The position numbers and the translations under genes are program-made. Shown one piece after another: positions 25,660-34,554 of a DNA stretch of 64,000 nt. Location: contig NZ_CP028844.1 in assembly GCF_003058325.1 (NCBI RefSeq), positions 660,001 to 724,000 on the forward strand, read 5' to 3'. The notes beneath the pieces are model-generated. The model was not told the DNA's origin, ran no database searches, and saw nothing but the letters and a program-made list of their open reading frames with translations. The DNA is from Methylobacterium currus. Lineage in GTDB: Bacteria > Pseudomonadota > Alphaproteobacteria > Rhizobiales > Beijerinckiaceae. Position 1 is the first letter of the stretch. Each line of letters begins with the position of its first letter.

Positions 25660-26166
25660 TCAGTGCTGGTGCGCATGGCCCGCCTCCGGAGCCTTCGCGG
25701 CGATCGCGTCGATGGCGAACTCGACCGGCACGTTGCCGGCCCGCTCGAAGGACAGCGTGCCCTTGACCATCTCGCCCTGCTTGAGCGGGGCGGCCAAGTC
25801 CATAAACATGATATGGAAGCCGCCCGGCTCGAGCTTGACGGTCTGCCCCGGCTTGATCTCGAGGCCACCCTCGACAGGGCCCATCTTCATCACGTCGCCC
25901 TCCATCGTCATACGGTGGATCTCGACGTGGCCGGCGGCGCTGAGCGAGCCACCGACGAGCCGGTCGGGCATCGACCCGGTGTTGGTGATGACGGCATAGC
26001 CGCCACCGACCTTGGCGCCGCGCGGCGTCGCCCGAGCCCAAGGGTGGTCGATCTTCAGCGGTCCGACGCTGTACTCGTGCGCCAGCGCCAAACCGGTCAG
26101 CGCCGTAAAGGTGAGGGCGACCGCAGCAACGGTCTCGCGCAGGGGAAAGTGGATGCGCTTGGTCAT
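25660..26166 (-). CDS. PCu(A)C copper chaperone
   Basis: A 168-residue periplasmic copper chaperone that binds Cu(I) and delivers it, classically to cytochrome oxidase. Seen: a signal peptide (LRETVAAVALTFTALTGLALAHE), the PCuAC fold with HPWARATPRGAKVGGGYAVI, and the metal motif H-x-M...M-x-M (VEIHRMTMEGDVMKM) plus FHIMFMDL downstream. It ends with an extra HAHQH tail. The ATG at 26166 matches the signal peptide; the open frame extends further upstream but is not protein-like. Preceded by a DUF2946-like gene. Confidence 0.9.
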   Translation of the reverse strand: MTKRIHFPLRETVAAVALTFTALTGLALAHEYSVGPLKIDHPWARATPRGAKVGGGYAVITNTGSMPDRLVGGSLSAAGHVEIHRMTMEGDVMKMGPVEGGLEIKPGQTVKLEPGGFHIMFMDLAAPLKQGEMVKGTLSFERAGNVPVEFAIDAIAAKAPEAGHAHQH

Positions 26167-26261
26167 GGTGGTTCTCCTCGTCTCGATGAGGGCGACCGCG
26201 GACAGCCGCCGACCGGGCGCGCGGCACGCGCACGCGACCCGGGTTTGCAGGACATCAGGGT

Positions 26262-26666
26262 TCAGACGAGAAGGGACGGCGGTGGGCGTGGACCACGGCA
26301 GAGCCGCGGCGGGCCGGTCGTCGGGCGGAGCCCGAGATCGGATACCCGGGAGCGAACCGCATCCAGGCGCACGATGCGCCAGCGCAGCAGCGTGAAAGTC
26401 TCCGGCACCGGCAGCAGCGGACCGGCAACGCAACCGAACGTGCAGCAGGATGGGGCCCGCGGCTGCTCCGCCCCGTCATCGGCCGTCGCAGGAGCTTTCT
26501 GCATCGTCGGACGACACAGGACGGGGCCGGTGCTGTCCGGCCCGATGGGAAGTGCCGAGGCGACGCCCGCCAGTCCGGTCAGCAGCAGCTGAAGGGCGAG
26601 CGCGTAGGAGAGCATGCATGCGCAAGCTGCCCGCAGCCATTCCGATTGCCGTCGAAGCCCACCCAT
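26262..26666 (-). CDS. DUF2946-like secreted Cys-rich protein
   Basis: A 134-residue protein with an N-terminal hydrophobic helix (SYALALQLLLTGLAGVASAL). Then a Cys-containing stretch (LCRPTM, SCCTFGCVAG) and a C-terminal arginine/proline-rich tail. The YALALQ core and Cys pattern are shared with the proteins at 31001-31375 and 34140-34514, making three paralogues. DUF2946-type proteins cluster with copper and TonB genes; here it leads the PCuAC operon. Confidence 0.65.
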   Translation of the reverse strand: MGGLRRQSEWLRAACACMLSYALALQLLLTGLAGVASALPIGPDSTGPVLCRPTMQKAPATADDGAEQPRAPSCCTFGCVAGPLLPVPETFTLLRWRIVRLDAVRSRVSDLGLRPTTGPPRLCRGPRPPPSLLV

Positions 26667-26816
26667 GTCGAGAGCCTAGGCGATTCCCGAGGAAGCGCCA
26701 TGCGGTGTTCCGTCAGCGTCCCCCTTGGGCGACGCCGCCGGCCAGCGCAGCTTCACCGAGCCGAGGATCGGCATCGGCGCTCCGAGAGCCCCGCGGATCT
26801 CAGTCGTCAAGGTCAC

Positions 26817-27875
26817 TCAACCCTCCTCGTGCCGAAGGTCGAGACTGTCGAAGCGGCCGAGCCGGTAGACGAGCCAGGACACGGCCCAGGCCACTACGAA
26901 CAGCCCGATCACCACGAAGCCGAGAAGACCGAAATTCTCGCTGAGATGCGAGACGGCGCTCCAGAAGGCTCCGTGCAAGCCGAGCTTGTCGCCGATGAGA
27001 CTCAGGGCCTCGATGCCGCCCACCAGCAGGGCGACCGCCACGGAGACGAACGTGATGGTCAGGTTGTAGAAGAGCTTGCGCACGGGCTTGACATAGGCCC
27101 AGCCGTAGGCGCCGAGCATCAGCACGCCGTCGGTGGCGTCGACCAGCGTCATACCGGCCGTGAACAGCACCGGGAAGACCAGAATTGCCCACAGGGTCGT
27201 GCCCTTGCTGGCCTCGGCAGCCGCAAGCCCGAACAGGCTGACCTCGGTCGCGGTGTCGAAGCCGAGCGCGAACAACAGGCCGAGCGGGTACATGTGCCAG
27301 GGCCGGGTGATCAGGCCGAACAACGGGCGCAGTATCCGCGACAGGAACCCGCGCTGGGCCAGCAGGAGATCGAGATCCTCGCTCACGTAGCGCCCGGTGC
27401 GGCGGACCTCCCGAAAGGTGCGCCAGATGCCGGCGAGGAGCACCAGATTGACCGTTCCGATGAGCAACAAGAAACCGGCCGACACCCCGGTCCCGACGAG
27501 GCCGCCGAGATCCTTCAGGCTCTCGAACGCCGTCAGGCCGGCCGCCGTCCATGCGATGGTCACGGCCGCGATGATGACGACGCTCGAATGTCCGAGGGCG
27601 AACCAGAGGCCGACGGAGACCGGGCGCTCCCCGAACTGCATGAGCTTGCGCGTGACGTTGTCGATGGCCGCGATGTGGTCGGGATCGACGGCATGGCGCA
27701 GGCCGAACACGTAGGCGGCCAAGGCGGTTCCGAGCAGCACCGGCCGATCGCGGAACAGCCACCACGCCCACAGCCAGGCGACGATATTGAATACAAACAA
27801 TGTCGCATACAGCAGGTATATTCTCGATCGCAGCGACTCCAGATTGAACGTCCGATAATGAGCGATAGGCATCAT
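26817..27875 (-). CDS. NiCoT-family nickel/cobalt transporter
   Basis: A 352-residue inner-membrane permease of the HoxN/NixA type for Ni2+ or Co2+ uptake. Seen: the signature HAVDPDHIAAIDN in helix 2, LGHSSVVI, and LLFALGFDTATE, with eight or so membrane helices. Tandem ATGs at 27875/27872 after a weak ribosome site; an in-frame ATG at 27911 is less likely. It lies between an exported DJ-1-like gene and the copper operon, all on the same strand, consistent with a metal-acquisition locus. Confidence 0.9.
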   Translation of the reverse strand: MMPIAHYRTFNLESLRSRIYLLYATLFVFNIVAWLWAWWLFRDRPVLLGTALAAYVFGLRHAVDPDHIAAIDNVTRKLMQFGERPVSVGLWFALGHSSVVIIAAVTIAWTAAGLTAFESLKDLGGLVGTGVSAGFLLLIGTVNLVLLAGIWRTFREVRRTGRYVSEDLDLLLAQRGFLSRILRPLFGLITRPWHMYPLGLLFALGFDTATEVSLFGLAAAEASKGTTLWAILVFPVLFTAGMTLVDATDGVLMLGAYGWAYVKPVRKLFYNLTITFVSVAVALLVGGIEALSLIGDKLGLHGAFWSAVSHLSENFGLLGFVVIGLFVVAWAVSWLVYRLGRFDSLDLRHEEG

Positions 27876-27926
27876 TCGACAATCTCGCTTCGGCAATTTC
27901 CAACGATGCACATCATCATCTGCCGT

Positions 27927-28799
27927 CTAAAGGCCGAGGCGTTTCGCTGCGGCGAGGGCCGCGTCCCTCGCCTGCCCGTCCATCCAGACCCGGCCCGTGC
28001 GCATCTGCGCGACGCGCTCCGGCCCGGCGAGGATCGGCGTGCCTTTGTGGAACGGAGGGGCCGGCTCGTATTCCAGGATGAGCTGCGTCCGCTCGGCGGC
28101 CTCCTGCCCGCGCAGGAGCACCGCGAGGGTCAGGCCGAAATCGAGGCCCGCCGTCACGCCGGCCCCGGTGAGCCGGTTGCGGTCATGGACCACGCGGGTA
28201 TCGACCTTGGTCGCGCCCATGAGCGGCAGAAGATCGGTGACCGCCCAATGCGCGGTCGCCTCGTAGCCGCGCAGGAGACCGGCGGCTGCGAGCACGAGCC
28301 CCCCCGTGCAGACGCTCGTCACGTAGCGTGCGCGGACGCCCCGATCGGCCAGGAAGTCGAGGATCGCGGGGTTCTTCATGCAGGCGACCGAGCCCATCAG
28401 CCCGCCCGGCACGAAGAGCACGTCGAGGTCGCGCGGACACTCGTCGACGGTGCAGGTCGGGGTGACCGGGAGACCCAGATCCGTTGCGACGGGTTCTCTC
28501 GTCTCCCCGACGAGATGGATGTCGGAGTTGAGCATCTGGAGGACGCTCTGCGGGGCGACGAGATCGAGCATGACCATGCGGGGATAGACCAGCATGGCGA
28601 CCTTGAGCGGCGCGACGTCCGATTGCTGCATCATGCGCGGCCGCGGGAGAGGCTGCGGCGACGACTGGGCGCGGGCGCCGGGCGTTGCTGCAGCGAGTAG
28701 GGCACCACCGAGGGCGGTCGCCGCGAAGCTGCGCCGGCTCAGCTCAGACGCGTCGAGGGATCGCTCTGCGGCCAGGTCCGCGGGCGTGGTTCGGGCCAT
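27927..28799 (-). CDS. Exported DJ-1/PfpI-family protein (isonitrile-hydratase-like)
   Basis: A 290-residue protein. Seen: a twin-arginine leader (SRRSFAATALGGALLAAATPGARA, RR at 22-23) and a DJ-1/PfpI domain with VAMLVYPRMVMLDLVAPQSVL, LDVLFVPGGLMG and the nucleophile elbow VTSVCTGGLVLAAAGLL (Cys about 164) followed by ATAHW. These motifs match the isonitrile hydratase (InhA) branch rather than AraC-type regulators, because no DNA-binding domain is present. Export of such an enzyme is unusual. It lies just downstream of the TonB receptor gene; a paralogue sits at 36870-37703. Confidence 0.78.
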   Translation of the reverse strand: MARTTPADLAAERSLDASELSRRSFAATALGGALLAAATPGARAQSSPQPLPRPRMMQQSDVAPLKVAMLVYPRMVMLDLVAPQSVLQMLNSDIHLVGETREPVATDLGLPVTPTCTVDECPRDLDVLFVPGGLMGSVACMKNPAILDFLADRGVRARYVTSVCTGGLVLAAAGLLRGYEATAHWAVTDLLPLMGATKVDTRVVHDRNRLTGAGVTAGLDFGLTLAVLLRGQEAAERTQLILEYEPAPPFHKGTPILAGPERVAQMRTGRVWMDGQARDAALAAAKRLGL

Positions 28800-28812
28800 G
28801 GTGGATCTCCGG

Positions 28813-30966
28813 TCAGAACTGGGTCGAGATCGAGGCGAGAACGGTGAACGGCACCGTCGGACGCAACACGTTGGCGCCATCGGTGTCGTAGATGCGCCGG
28901 TCGGTGATGTTCTGAAGGTTCAGCTGAGCCCGAAACGGCTGTCCCTGGATCGCGAAACGATACCAAGCCGCCGCGTCGAGCCGCACGTAGCCCGGAAGCT
29001 TGAACGTGTTCGGCAGCGTCGCCTCACGCGCCGTCTCGGCTCGTATGCCGGCGCCGATCCCGAAGCCGTCGAGGACGGAGCCGGACAGGAACTCGTAGGT
29101 CGTCCAGACCTGGCCGGCGTGCCTGGCGACCCCCGCCAGCAGGTCGCCGACGGGCAGCCGGTTGTCCTTGGTCACGTCAGCGAAGGTGTAGGCGTAGCTG
29201 ACCACGCCTTTCCAGCCCGGCAGGATCTCCCCGGCGATATCCACCTCGACGCCGCGGCTCTGCTGCTCGCCGGACGCGATGCTGAAGGTGGCGTTCGTCG
29301 GGTCGGGGGTCGGCACGTTGGTGCGGGTGACCTGGAACAAGGCCACGGTAGCCTGCACACGCCCGTCGAACGCCTGCTGCTTCACGCCGACCTCGAACTG
29401 CTCGCTCGCGCTCGGAGGCAGTGTCGCGCCGCTGACCGTCGTCTGTGTCGTCGGGACGAAGCCGTTGGCCCAGTTCGCGAACAGGGCGGTCGTCGGAACC
29501 GGCTCGTAGGTGATGCCGAGCCGCGGCGAGAACCGGTCGGCGGCGTTGGCGCTGGTGCGGTTGGTGAGCCGGTTGAGGTTGACCGTGTCGGTGACGTCAT
29601 AGCGCCCGCCCAGCAGCAGGCGGATCTGCGGCGTGAGCGTCATGAAATCCTGGACGTAGCCGGCGATGTTCGTGAAGCTGGCATCGGAACTCGCGCTCAA
29701 TCGTAGCGCGCTCGGCGTCACGCCGTAGACCGGCGCGAAGATATTCAGGTTTGGAAGCGTTCCCTGGAAACTGGTCGCGCTGTTGAAGCTCCAGTAGGTC
29801 TCCACTCCGGCCAGCCAGTCATGCCGGATGTCGCCCGTGTAGAACGTCCCCGAGAACTCGTTCTGCCAGTCGTAGTCACGCAGGTGCTGGGGCCCGGTGA
29901 CGAAGGTGCGCGAGACCGTGCGCCCGTCCGCGTTGAACCGAAGGACGGCGAACCGGTCGGTGCCGATGTCGTAGTTGACCGCGGATGCGTTGAAACCCGA
30001 CCGGAAGCGGAGGTTCTCGTCGAACTTGTGTGTCCAGTCGTAACTGATGCGCTCCGCGTTGCGGTGGCTGTCGCGCAGGTTCGGATCGGAGAAGCTGAAG
30101 GAGTAAGGAAGCCGCAACGTCGTGCGTGACAGCGGCGACTGGTACGGCCCGTAGCTGAAGTTGCTCTGCAGGACCTGAGCGCGGACGATGATCTCGTCCT
30201 GGGCGGTCGGACGCCAGCGCAGGCTCGGGTTGACGAACTTGCTGTCACCATAGGCGAAGTCGCGGTACGTGTCGGTGCGGTCGAAGGCGCCGTTGATGCG
30301 CATGACGAGACGGCCGTCGCCGGTCAGGTCCTGGTTCACGTCGAAGGTCGGCCGGACGAGACCGAAGCTGCCGCCGGTGAGAGCGGCATTGGCGAAGTTC
30401 AGGTCGACGGGTGTCTTGGTGACGATGTTGACCACGCCGCCCGCCGCCAGGTTGCCGCCGTAGAGCACGGAGGCAGGGCCTTTCAGCACCTCGATGCGCT
30501 CGATGCCCTGGACATCCTGCTGGTTGCTGGTTTCGCGAAACCCGTCGCGCAGATTGGAGAAGCCGTCGTTGAAGCCGCGGATCCGGAAGGACTGGGAGCC
30601 CGGGATGGCATTGCTGCTCGTCACGCCGCTGACCGTATCGATGGCCTGTCGGATGGTGAGCGCGCCGCGGTCCTGGATCAGCTCCTGCGGGACGACCTGC
30701 ACGGAGACGGGGATATCCTGGATCGGGGCCGGGATCTTCAGGGCCGTCGTCGTCCGCTTGGGGGTGTAGCCCTGAACGAAGAGATCGTTCGGCATCCTCC
30801 CGCCATTCGAGCCGAAGGCGGCGCTCCTCCGCTCGCCGGCGACGGTGATCTGTTCGAGCGCGACGGTGTCGGGGGGCGCGGACTGGGCGAGAGCGGAGGT
30901 GGTGGAAAGCAGCATCAGCGGCAGGGCGGCACGCAGCTCGGCCCGCGGAATGCGATACATGTTCAT
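28813..30966 (-). CDS. TonB-dependent siderophore-type receptor (copy 1)
   Basis: A 717-residue outer-membrane receptor. Seen: a signal peptide (LRAALPLMLLSTTSALAQ), TonB box-like region, plug domain (IPVSVQVVPQELIQDRGALTIRQAIDTVSGVTS ... RIRGFN ... ERIEVLKGPASVLYGG), and a beta-barrel ending in an aromatic residue (TVLASISTQF). Energised transport of a metal chelate is the family role; the ligand is unknown. Paralogous to the receptor at 34555-36732, with the same N-terminal R-A-E-L-x-A-A-L pattern. Transcribed with the DUF2946-like gene before it and the DJ-1 gene after it. Confidence 0.9.
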   Translation of the reverse strand: MNMYRIPRAELRAALPLMLLSTTSALAQSAPPDTVALEQITVAGERRSAAFGSNGGRMPNDLFVQGYTPKRTTTALKIPAPIQDIPVSVQVVPQELIQDRGALTIRQAIDTVSGVTSSNAIPGSQSFRIRGFNDGFSNLRDGFRETSNQQDVQGIERIEVLKGPASVLYGGNLAAGGVVNIVTKTPVDLNFANAALTGGSFGLVRPTFDVNQDLTGDGRLVMRINGAFDRTDTYRDFAYGDSKFVNPSLRWRPTAQDEIIVRAQVLQSNFSYGPYQSPLSRTTLRLPYSFSFSDPNLRDSHRNAERISYDWTHKFDENLRFRSGFNASAVNYDIGTDRFAVLRFNADGRTVSRTFVTGPQHLRDYDWQNEFSGTFYTGDIRHDWLAGVETYWSFNSATSFQGTLPNLNIFAPVYGVTPSALRLSASSDASFTNIAGYVQDFMTLTPQIRLLLGGRYDVTDTVNLNRLTNRTSANAADRFSPRLGITYEPVPTTALFANWANGFVPTTQTTVSGATLPPSASEQFEVGVKQQAFDGRVQATVALFQVTRTNVPTPDPTNATFSIASGEQQSRGVEVDIAGEILPGWKGVVSYAYTFADVTKDNRLPVGDLLAGVARHAGQVWTTYEFLSGSVLDGFGIGAGIRAETAREATLPNTFKLPGYVRLDAAAWYRFAIQGQPFRAQLNLQNITDRRIYDTDGANVLRPTVPFTVLASISTQF

Positions 30967-31000
30967 GTCCCATCGTCTGGCGGATCGGGGTACGGATCGC

Positions 31001-31375
31001 TCAGACGACGGGAGGCGCGCGGGCGCTGGCTCTGCTTCCCGGCGGCGCCCGGGGCGTCGCCGTGACTTCCGGACGCCAGACGATCACTTCCGCCCGACGC
31101 AACGGCCAGACCACGGCCATCGAAACCAGGAGTGGTGGGCTTCCTGCGCTCAGATCCTGAGCGGCGGTACAGCAGGCCGCGTGGGCATGGGCCGGGAGGG
31201 ACTTGGCTGGCCCTTCCGCCGACGATTCGGCTTGCGGCGCGCAGATGATGTGCGCCTGGCTCTGATTGCCCGCGAACAGAGTTCCGGCCAACAGGATCTG
31301 GAGGGCGAGCGCGTACAACGCGACCACGGCGAGGGCCACGCGGCAGACCGGTCGAGCTGACAACCACGCACGCAT
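31001..31375 (-). CDS. DUF2946-like protein (copy 2)
   Basis: A 124-residue small exported or anchored protein: hydrophobic helix VALAVVALYALALQILLAGTLFAG, then HIICAPQ, HAHAACCTAAQDL and a C-terminal WPLRRAEVIVWRPEV ... RAPPGSRASARAPPVV. Cys and His in the middle could bind metal. It closely matches the protein at 34140-34514 in layout and length (both 124 residues), and both precede a TonB receptor gene. Confidence 0.7.
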   Translation of the reverse strand: MRAWLSARPVCRVALAVVALYALALQILLAGTLFAGNQSQAHIICAPQAESSAEGPAKSLPAHAHAACCTAAQDLSAGSPPLLVSMAVVWPLRRAEVIVWRPEVTATPRAPPGSRASARAPPVV

Positions 31376-31536
31376 GGTTCCGCGTACGGTGCGGCTCGAT
31401 CCGCCGTCAATGCGGCAAACCCTGTTTTCTCATGCATTCAAGTTCGAAGAGACGTAAGCGTTCTTCCGAGCCCACCTACCGTCATGCGTGGTGAGGCGTA
31501 ATGCTGATGTCCGTGGTTTGATGCGGGGATCGGCTT

Positions 31537-31962
31537 GTGTCTGGACTTGAGCATAGATTTGAGCCGCGCCGCCTGGAGGTGATCACGGGCGGCAGCGGGC
31601 GGCGGGTTTGGTCGGCGGATGCCAAGGCGGCGATCCTCGAGGAGAGCCTCGTGCCGGGGGCCGTCGTCTCGGCCGTGGCGCGCCGCCATGGGGTGACGCC
31701 CCAACAGGTGTTCGGTTGGCGCCGGGAGGCGCGCCGCGCTCTCGAAGCGGCGCAGGATCCCACGCCGATGATCTTCGTGCCGGCGACGACGCCAGTTGCG
31801 TCTGCTCTCCCGTCGGTGCCGTCACCGATGCGGTCGCCCGAGCGAGCGGCGGACGGCGCCGGGATCGAACTCGAGATCGCTGGCGCGGTCGTCCGCATCG
31901 GCGCTCACGCCAGTGAGGCTCAGATCAGGGCAGTGATCCGGGCTCTGAGGCCGCGGTCGTGA
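31537..31962 (+). CDS. tnpA: IS66 accessory protein TnpA
   Basis: A 141-residue helix-turn-helix protein (RRVWSADAKAAILEESLVPGAVVSAVARRHGVTPQQVFGWRREAR), the first IS66 ORF, needed with TnpB for transposition. GTG start. Overlaps tnpB by 4 bases. Confidence 0.85.
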   Translation: MSGLEHRFEPRRLEVITGGSGRRVWSADAKAAILEESLVPGAVVSAVARRHGVTPQQVFGWRREARRALEAAQDPTPMIFVPATTPVASALPSVPSPMRSPERAADGAGIELEIAGAVVRIGAHASEAQIRAVIRALRPRS

Positions 31963-32315
31963 TCGGGCCCAGCGGTGCCGTGAGGGTGATGGTGGCCACC
32001 CGCCCGGTCGACTTCCGCAAAGGCGTCGATGGGCTGGCCGCCCTGGTGCGTGACGCCATCGGCGCCGATCCATTCTCGGGCAGCATCTACGTGTTCCGTT
32101 CCAAGCGCGCCGACCGGATCAAGCTGGTGTTCTGGGATGGGACCGGCCTGGTTCTGGTGGCCAAGCGGCTCGAGAGCGGCGCCTTCCACTGGCCGGCGCC
32201 TCGCGACAGCACCGTGCACCTGAGCGCCGCACAGCTCTCGGCCCTGCTCGAGGGGCTGGACTGGCGGCGCGTTCACGGCCTGCGTCCCGTCGTGACCCCC
32301 GCCGTCGCTAGCTGA
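31959..32315 (+). CDS. tnpB: IS66 accessory protein TnpB
   Basis: A 118-residue protein with the IS66 Orf2 hallmark VMVATRPVDFRKGVDGLAALV and IKLVFWDGTGLVLVAKRLESG. Required for IS66 movement; role mechanistically unclear. Starts within the end of tnpA. Confidence 0.92.
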   Translation: MIGPSGAVRVMVATRPVDFRKGVDGLAALVRDAIGADPFSGSIYVFRSKRADRIKLVFWDGTGLVLVAKRLESGAFHWPAPRDSTVHLSAAQLSALLEGLDWRRVHGLRPVVTPAVAS

Positions 32316-32376
32316 GCGGCGGAGTGCGCAGGACGCCTCGAGGCCATCGCAAGTAGCTGAGAACTATGCTCTAATC

Positions 32377-33912
32377 TTGTTCGTGCCTACTCCCGCTCCC
32401 CCTCCGCCAGACGATCCCGAGACGCTCAAGGCGCTACTGGCCGAGGAGCGGGCCGAGAACGAGCGGCTGCGCCAGATCATCCAGGCGATGCAACGCCACC
32501 GCTTCGGGCGGCGGGCCGAGAGCCTGCCGGAGGACCAGCTGCTGCTGGGGCTGGAGGAGGCCGAGCAGGGCGAGGCCGCCACGCTGGCGGCCGCCGACAG
32601 CGAGCCGGCCAGCCGGGCGACGCGGGTCGCCGAGCGGCGGCGCAATCGGGGAACTCTGCCTGCCCACCTGCCGCGGATCGAGCGCCTCGTCGATCCCGCC
32701 TGCCTGGTCTGCCCGTGCTGTGCCGGGACCTTGCACCGGATCGGCGAGGACGTCTCTGAACGCCTCGACGTGGTGCCGGCGCAGGTCCGGGTCCTGGTGA
32801 TCCGCCGGCCGCGCTACGCGTGCCGGACCTGCGAGGAGGCGGTCGTACAGGCGCCCGCACCCGCCCGCCTGATCGAGGGCGGCCTGCCCACCGACGCGCT
32901 GGTGGCGCAGGTGCTGGTCTCCAAATACGCGGACCACCTGCCGCTCTACCGACAGGCTCAGATCTTCGCGCGCCAGGGCGTCCTTCTCGACCGCTCGACC
33001 CTGGCCGACTGGGTCGGGCGCGCCGCCTTTGCGCTGCGCCCCGTGCACGAACGCCTGCTCACGATGCTGCGGGCCAGCGGCAAGCTGTTTGCCGACGAGA
33101 CCACCGCGCCGGTGCTCGATCCCGGGCGCGGCCGCACCAAGACGGGGCAGCTGTGGGCCTACGCGCGGGACGACCGGCCCTGGGGCGGACGCGATCCGCC
33201 GGGCGTGGTCTACGTCTACGCCCCGGACCGCACGGCCGAGCGGCCTCTTCGTCACCTGAGCGGCTTTGCGGGCGTGCTGCAGGTCGACGGCTATGGCGGC
33301 TACAAGGCCCTGGCGGATCGCGGCGGGATCCAGCTGGCGTTCTGCTGGGCGCACGTGCGTCGGCGCTTCTATGAGCTGGCGCAGGGCGGGCCGGCACCGA
33401 TCGCCACGCAGGCGCTGGAACGGATCGCGCGTCTGTACCGGACCGAGGCGGAGATCCGCGGCCGCTCGGTCGAGGAGCGGCGGGCGCAGCGCCAGGAGCA
33501 CAGCCGTCCAGTGATCGCGGCGCTAGAGCCGTGGCTGCGCGAGACGCTCGGGCAGCTGAGCCAGAAGAGCCGGCTGGCCGAGGCGATCCGCTACGCGCTG
33601 TCGCGCTGGGCCGGGTTGTGCGTGTTCCTGGAGGATGGCCGGGTCGAGCTCGACTCGAACGTGGTCGAGCGGGCGATCCGGCCACTGGCGCTGACGCGCA
33701 AGAACGCGTTGTTTGCTGGTTCGGATGGCGGCGGGCAGCACTGGGCGGTGATCGCCTCGCTGGTCGAGACGTGCAAGCTGAACGGGGTAGAGCCGCAGGC
33801 CTACCTGAATGATGTGCTCACCCGCATCGCCGAGGGCCATCCCAACCGCCGCCTCGACGAGTTGCTGCCCTGGGCCTACGCCAGCGCGCAAGACCTCAAA
33901 GCCGTGGCCTAA
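32377..33912 (+). CDS. tnpC: IS66 transposase TnpC
   Basis: A 511-residue DDE transposase: N-terminal leucine-rich coiled coil (KALLAEERAENERLRQIIQAMQRHRFGRRAESL), a zinc-finger-like VCPCCAGTLHRIGEDVSERL, then the catalytic core with LFADETTAPVLDPG, LQVDGYGGYKAL, FCWAHVRRRFYEL and SNVVERAIRPLALTRKNALFAGSDGG. TTG start assumed. Full length. Confidence 0.92.
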   Translation: MFVPTPAPPPPDDPETLKALLAEERAENERLRQIIQAMQRHRFGRRAESLPEDQLLLGLEEAEQGEAATLAAADSEPASRATRVAERRRNRGTLPAHLPRIERLVDPACLVCPCCAGTLHRIGEDVSERLDVVPAQVRVLVIRRPRYACRTCEEAVVQAPAPARLIEGGLPTDALVAQVLVSKYADHLPLYRQAQIFARQGVLLDRSTLADWVGRAAFALRPVHERLLTMLRASGKLFADETTAPVLDPGRGRTKTGQLWAYARDDRPWGGRDPPGVVYVYAPDRTAERPLRHLSGFAGVLQVDGYGGYKALADRGGIQLAFCWAHVRRRFYELAQGGPAPIATQALERIARLYRTEAEIRGRSVEERRAQRQEHSRPVIAALEPWLRETLGQLSQKSRLAEAIRYALSRWAGLCVFLEDGRVELDSNVVERAIRPLALTRKNALFAGSDGGGQHWAVIASLVETCKLNGVEPQAYLNDVLTRIAEGHPNRRLDELLPWAYASAQDLKAVA

Positions 33913-34139
33913 AGGCTCCGCTTACGAAGAGACAGGCCGCCTGGAGGGATGCGGGCCGAGCGCGCGACAATATCCACGATGTCCGCATGGGCTTCGTTTT
34001 CGGGCCCAGGCGCCCGGCAGGAAAACGATTTTTTGCCAGTGTGCGGTTTGGTCTCCGCACGCTACCATGGACAGAAATCGACAGCGGCGCGGGACCCGCC
34101 GCATTGACGCTGGCGCTAACAGGATCGTACGGCATCGCG

Positions 34140-34514
34140 ATGCGCACGTGCCTGCCAAGCTGGCCGCCCGGTCGCGTGGTCATCGCGGTGGCCGCGCTGT
34201 ACGCGCTCGCCCTGCAGGCGTTGCTCGGTGGCATGGTGTCTGCCGGCGTGCCGTCGGCGTCCCATATCATCTGCCTGCGGGATACGGGGTCGGCGGGACA
34301 AGCACCGGCAAAGCCGGCCCCCATGCACGGCCATATGGCATGCTGCGTCGTGGCCCACGGCATGGATGCGGCCAACCCGCCCATGCCGATCTCTGCAATG
34401 ATCGTCTGGCCGGTCCGGCACGCGACCGCGGTGATCTGGCGGCCGGAAGTCGTCGCCTGTCCACGCGCGCCTCCCGGGGTCAGCGCCAGCGCCCGCGCCC
34501 CACCCATCGTGTGA
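34140..34514 (+). CDS. DUF2946-like protein (copy 3)
   Basis: A 124-residue protein with hydrophobic helix VVIAVAALYALALQALLGGMVSAG, then SHIICLRD, HGHMACCVVAHGMD and the tail WPVRHATAVIWRPEV ... RAPPGVSASARAPPIV. It is the mirror-image partner of the 31001-31375 protein: same length, same order, opposite strand, on the other side of the IS66. The start at 34140 aligns with that paralogue. Confidence 0.7.
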   Translation: MRTCLPSWPPGRVVIAVAALYALALQALLGGMVSAGVPSASHIICLRDTGSAGQAPAKPAPMHGHMACCVVAHGMDAANPPMPISAMIVWPVRHATAVIWRPEVVACPRAPPGVSASARAPPIV

Positions 34515-34554
34515 CCGATCGCCAATCCGATCAGTCATATGATGGACCTCAGCC

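Larger units (their letters stand above)
31454..33925 (+). mobile_element. IS66-family element, complete
   Basis: Three genes in the IS66 order (tnpA, tnpB, tnpC) between terminal repeats starting GTAAGCG. An exact 8-bp target duplication GAAGAGAC flanks it (31446-31453 and 33926-33933), the length typical of IS66. The intact duplication indicates a fairly recent insertion. It sits in the centre of two mirrored three-gene modules, between their divergent promoters. Confidence 0.88.
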
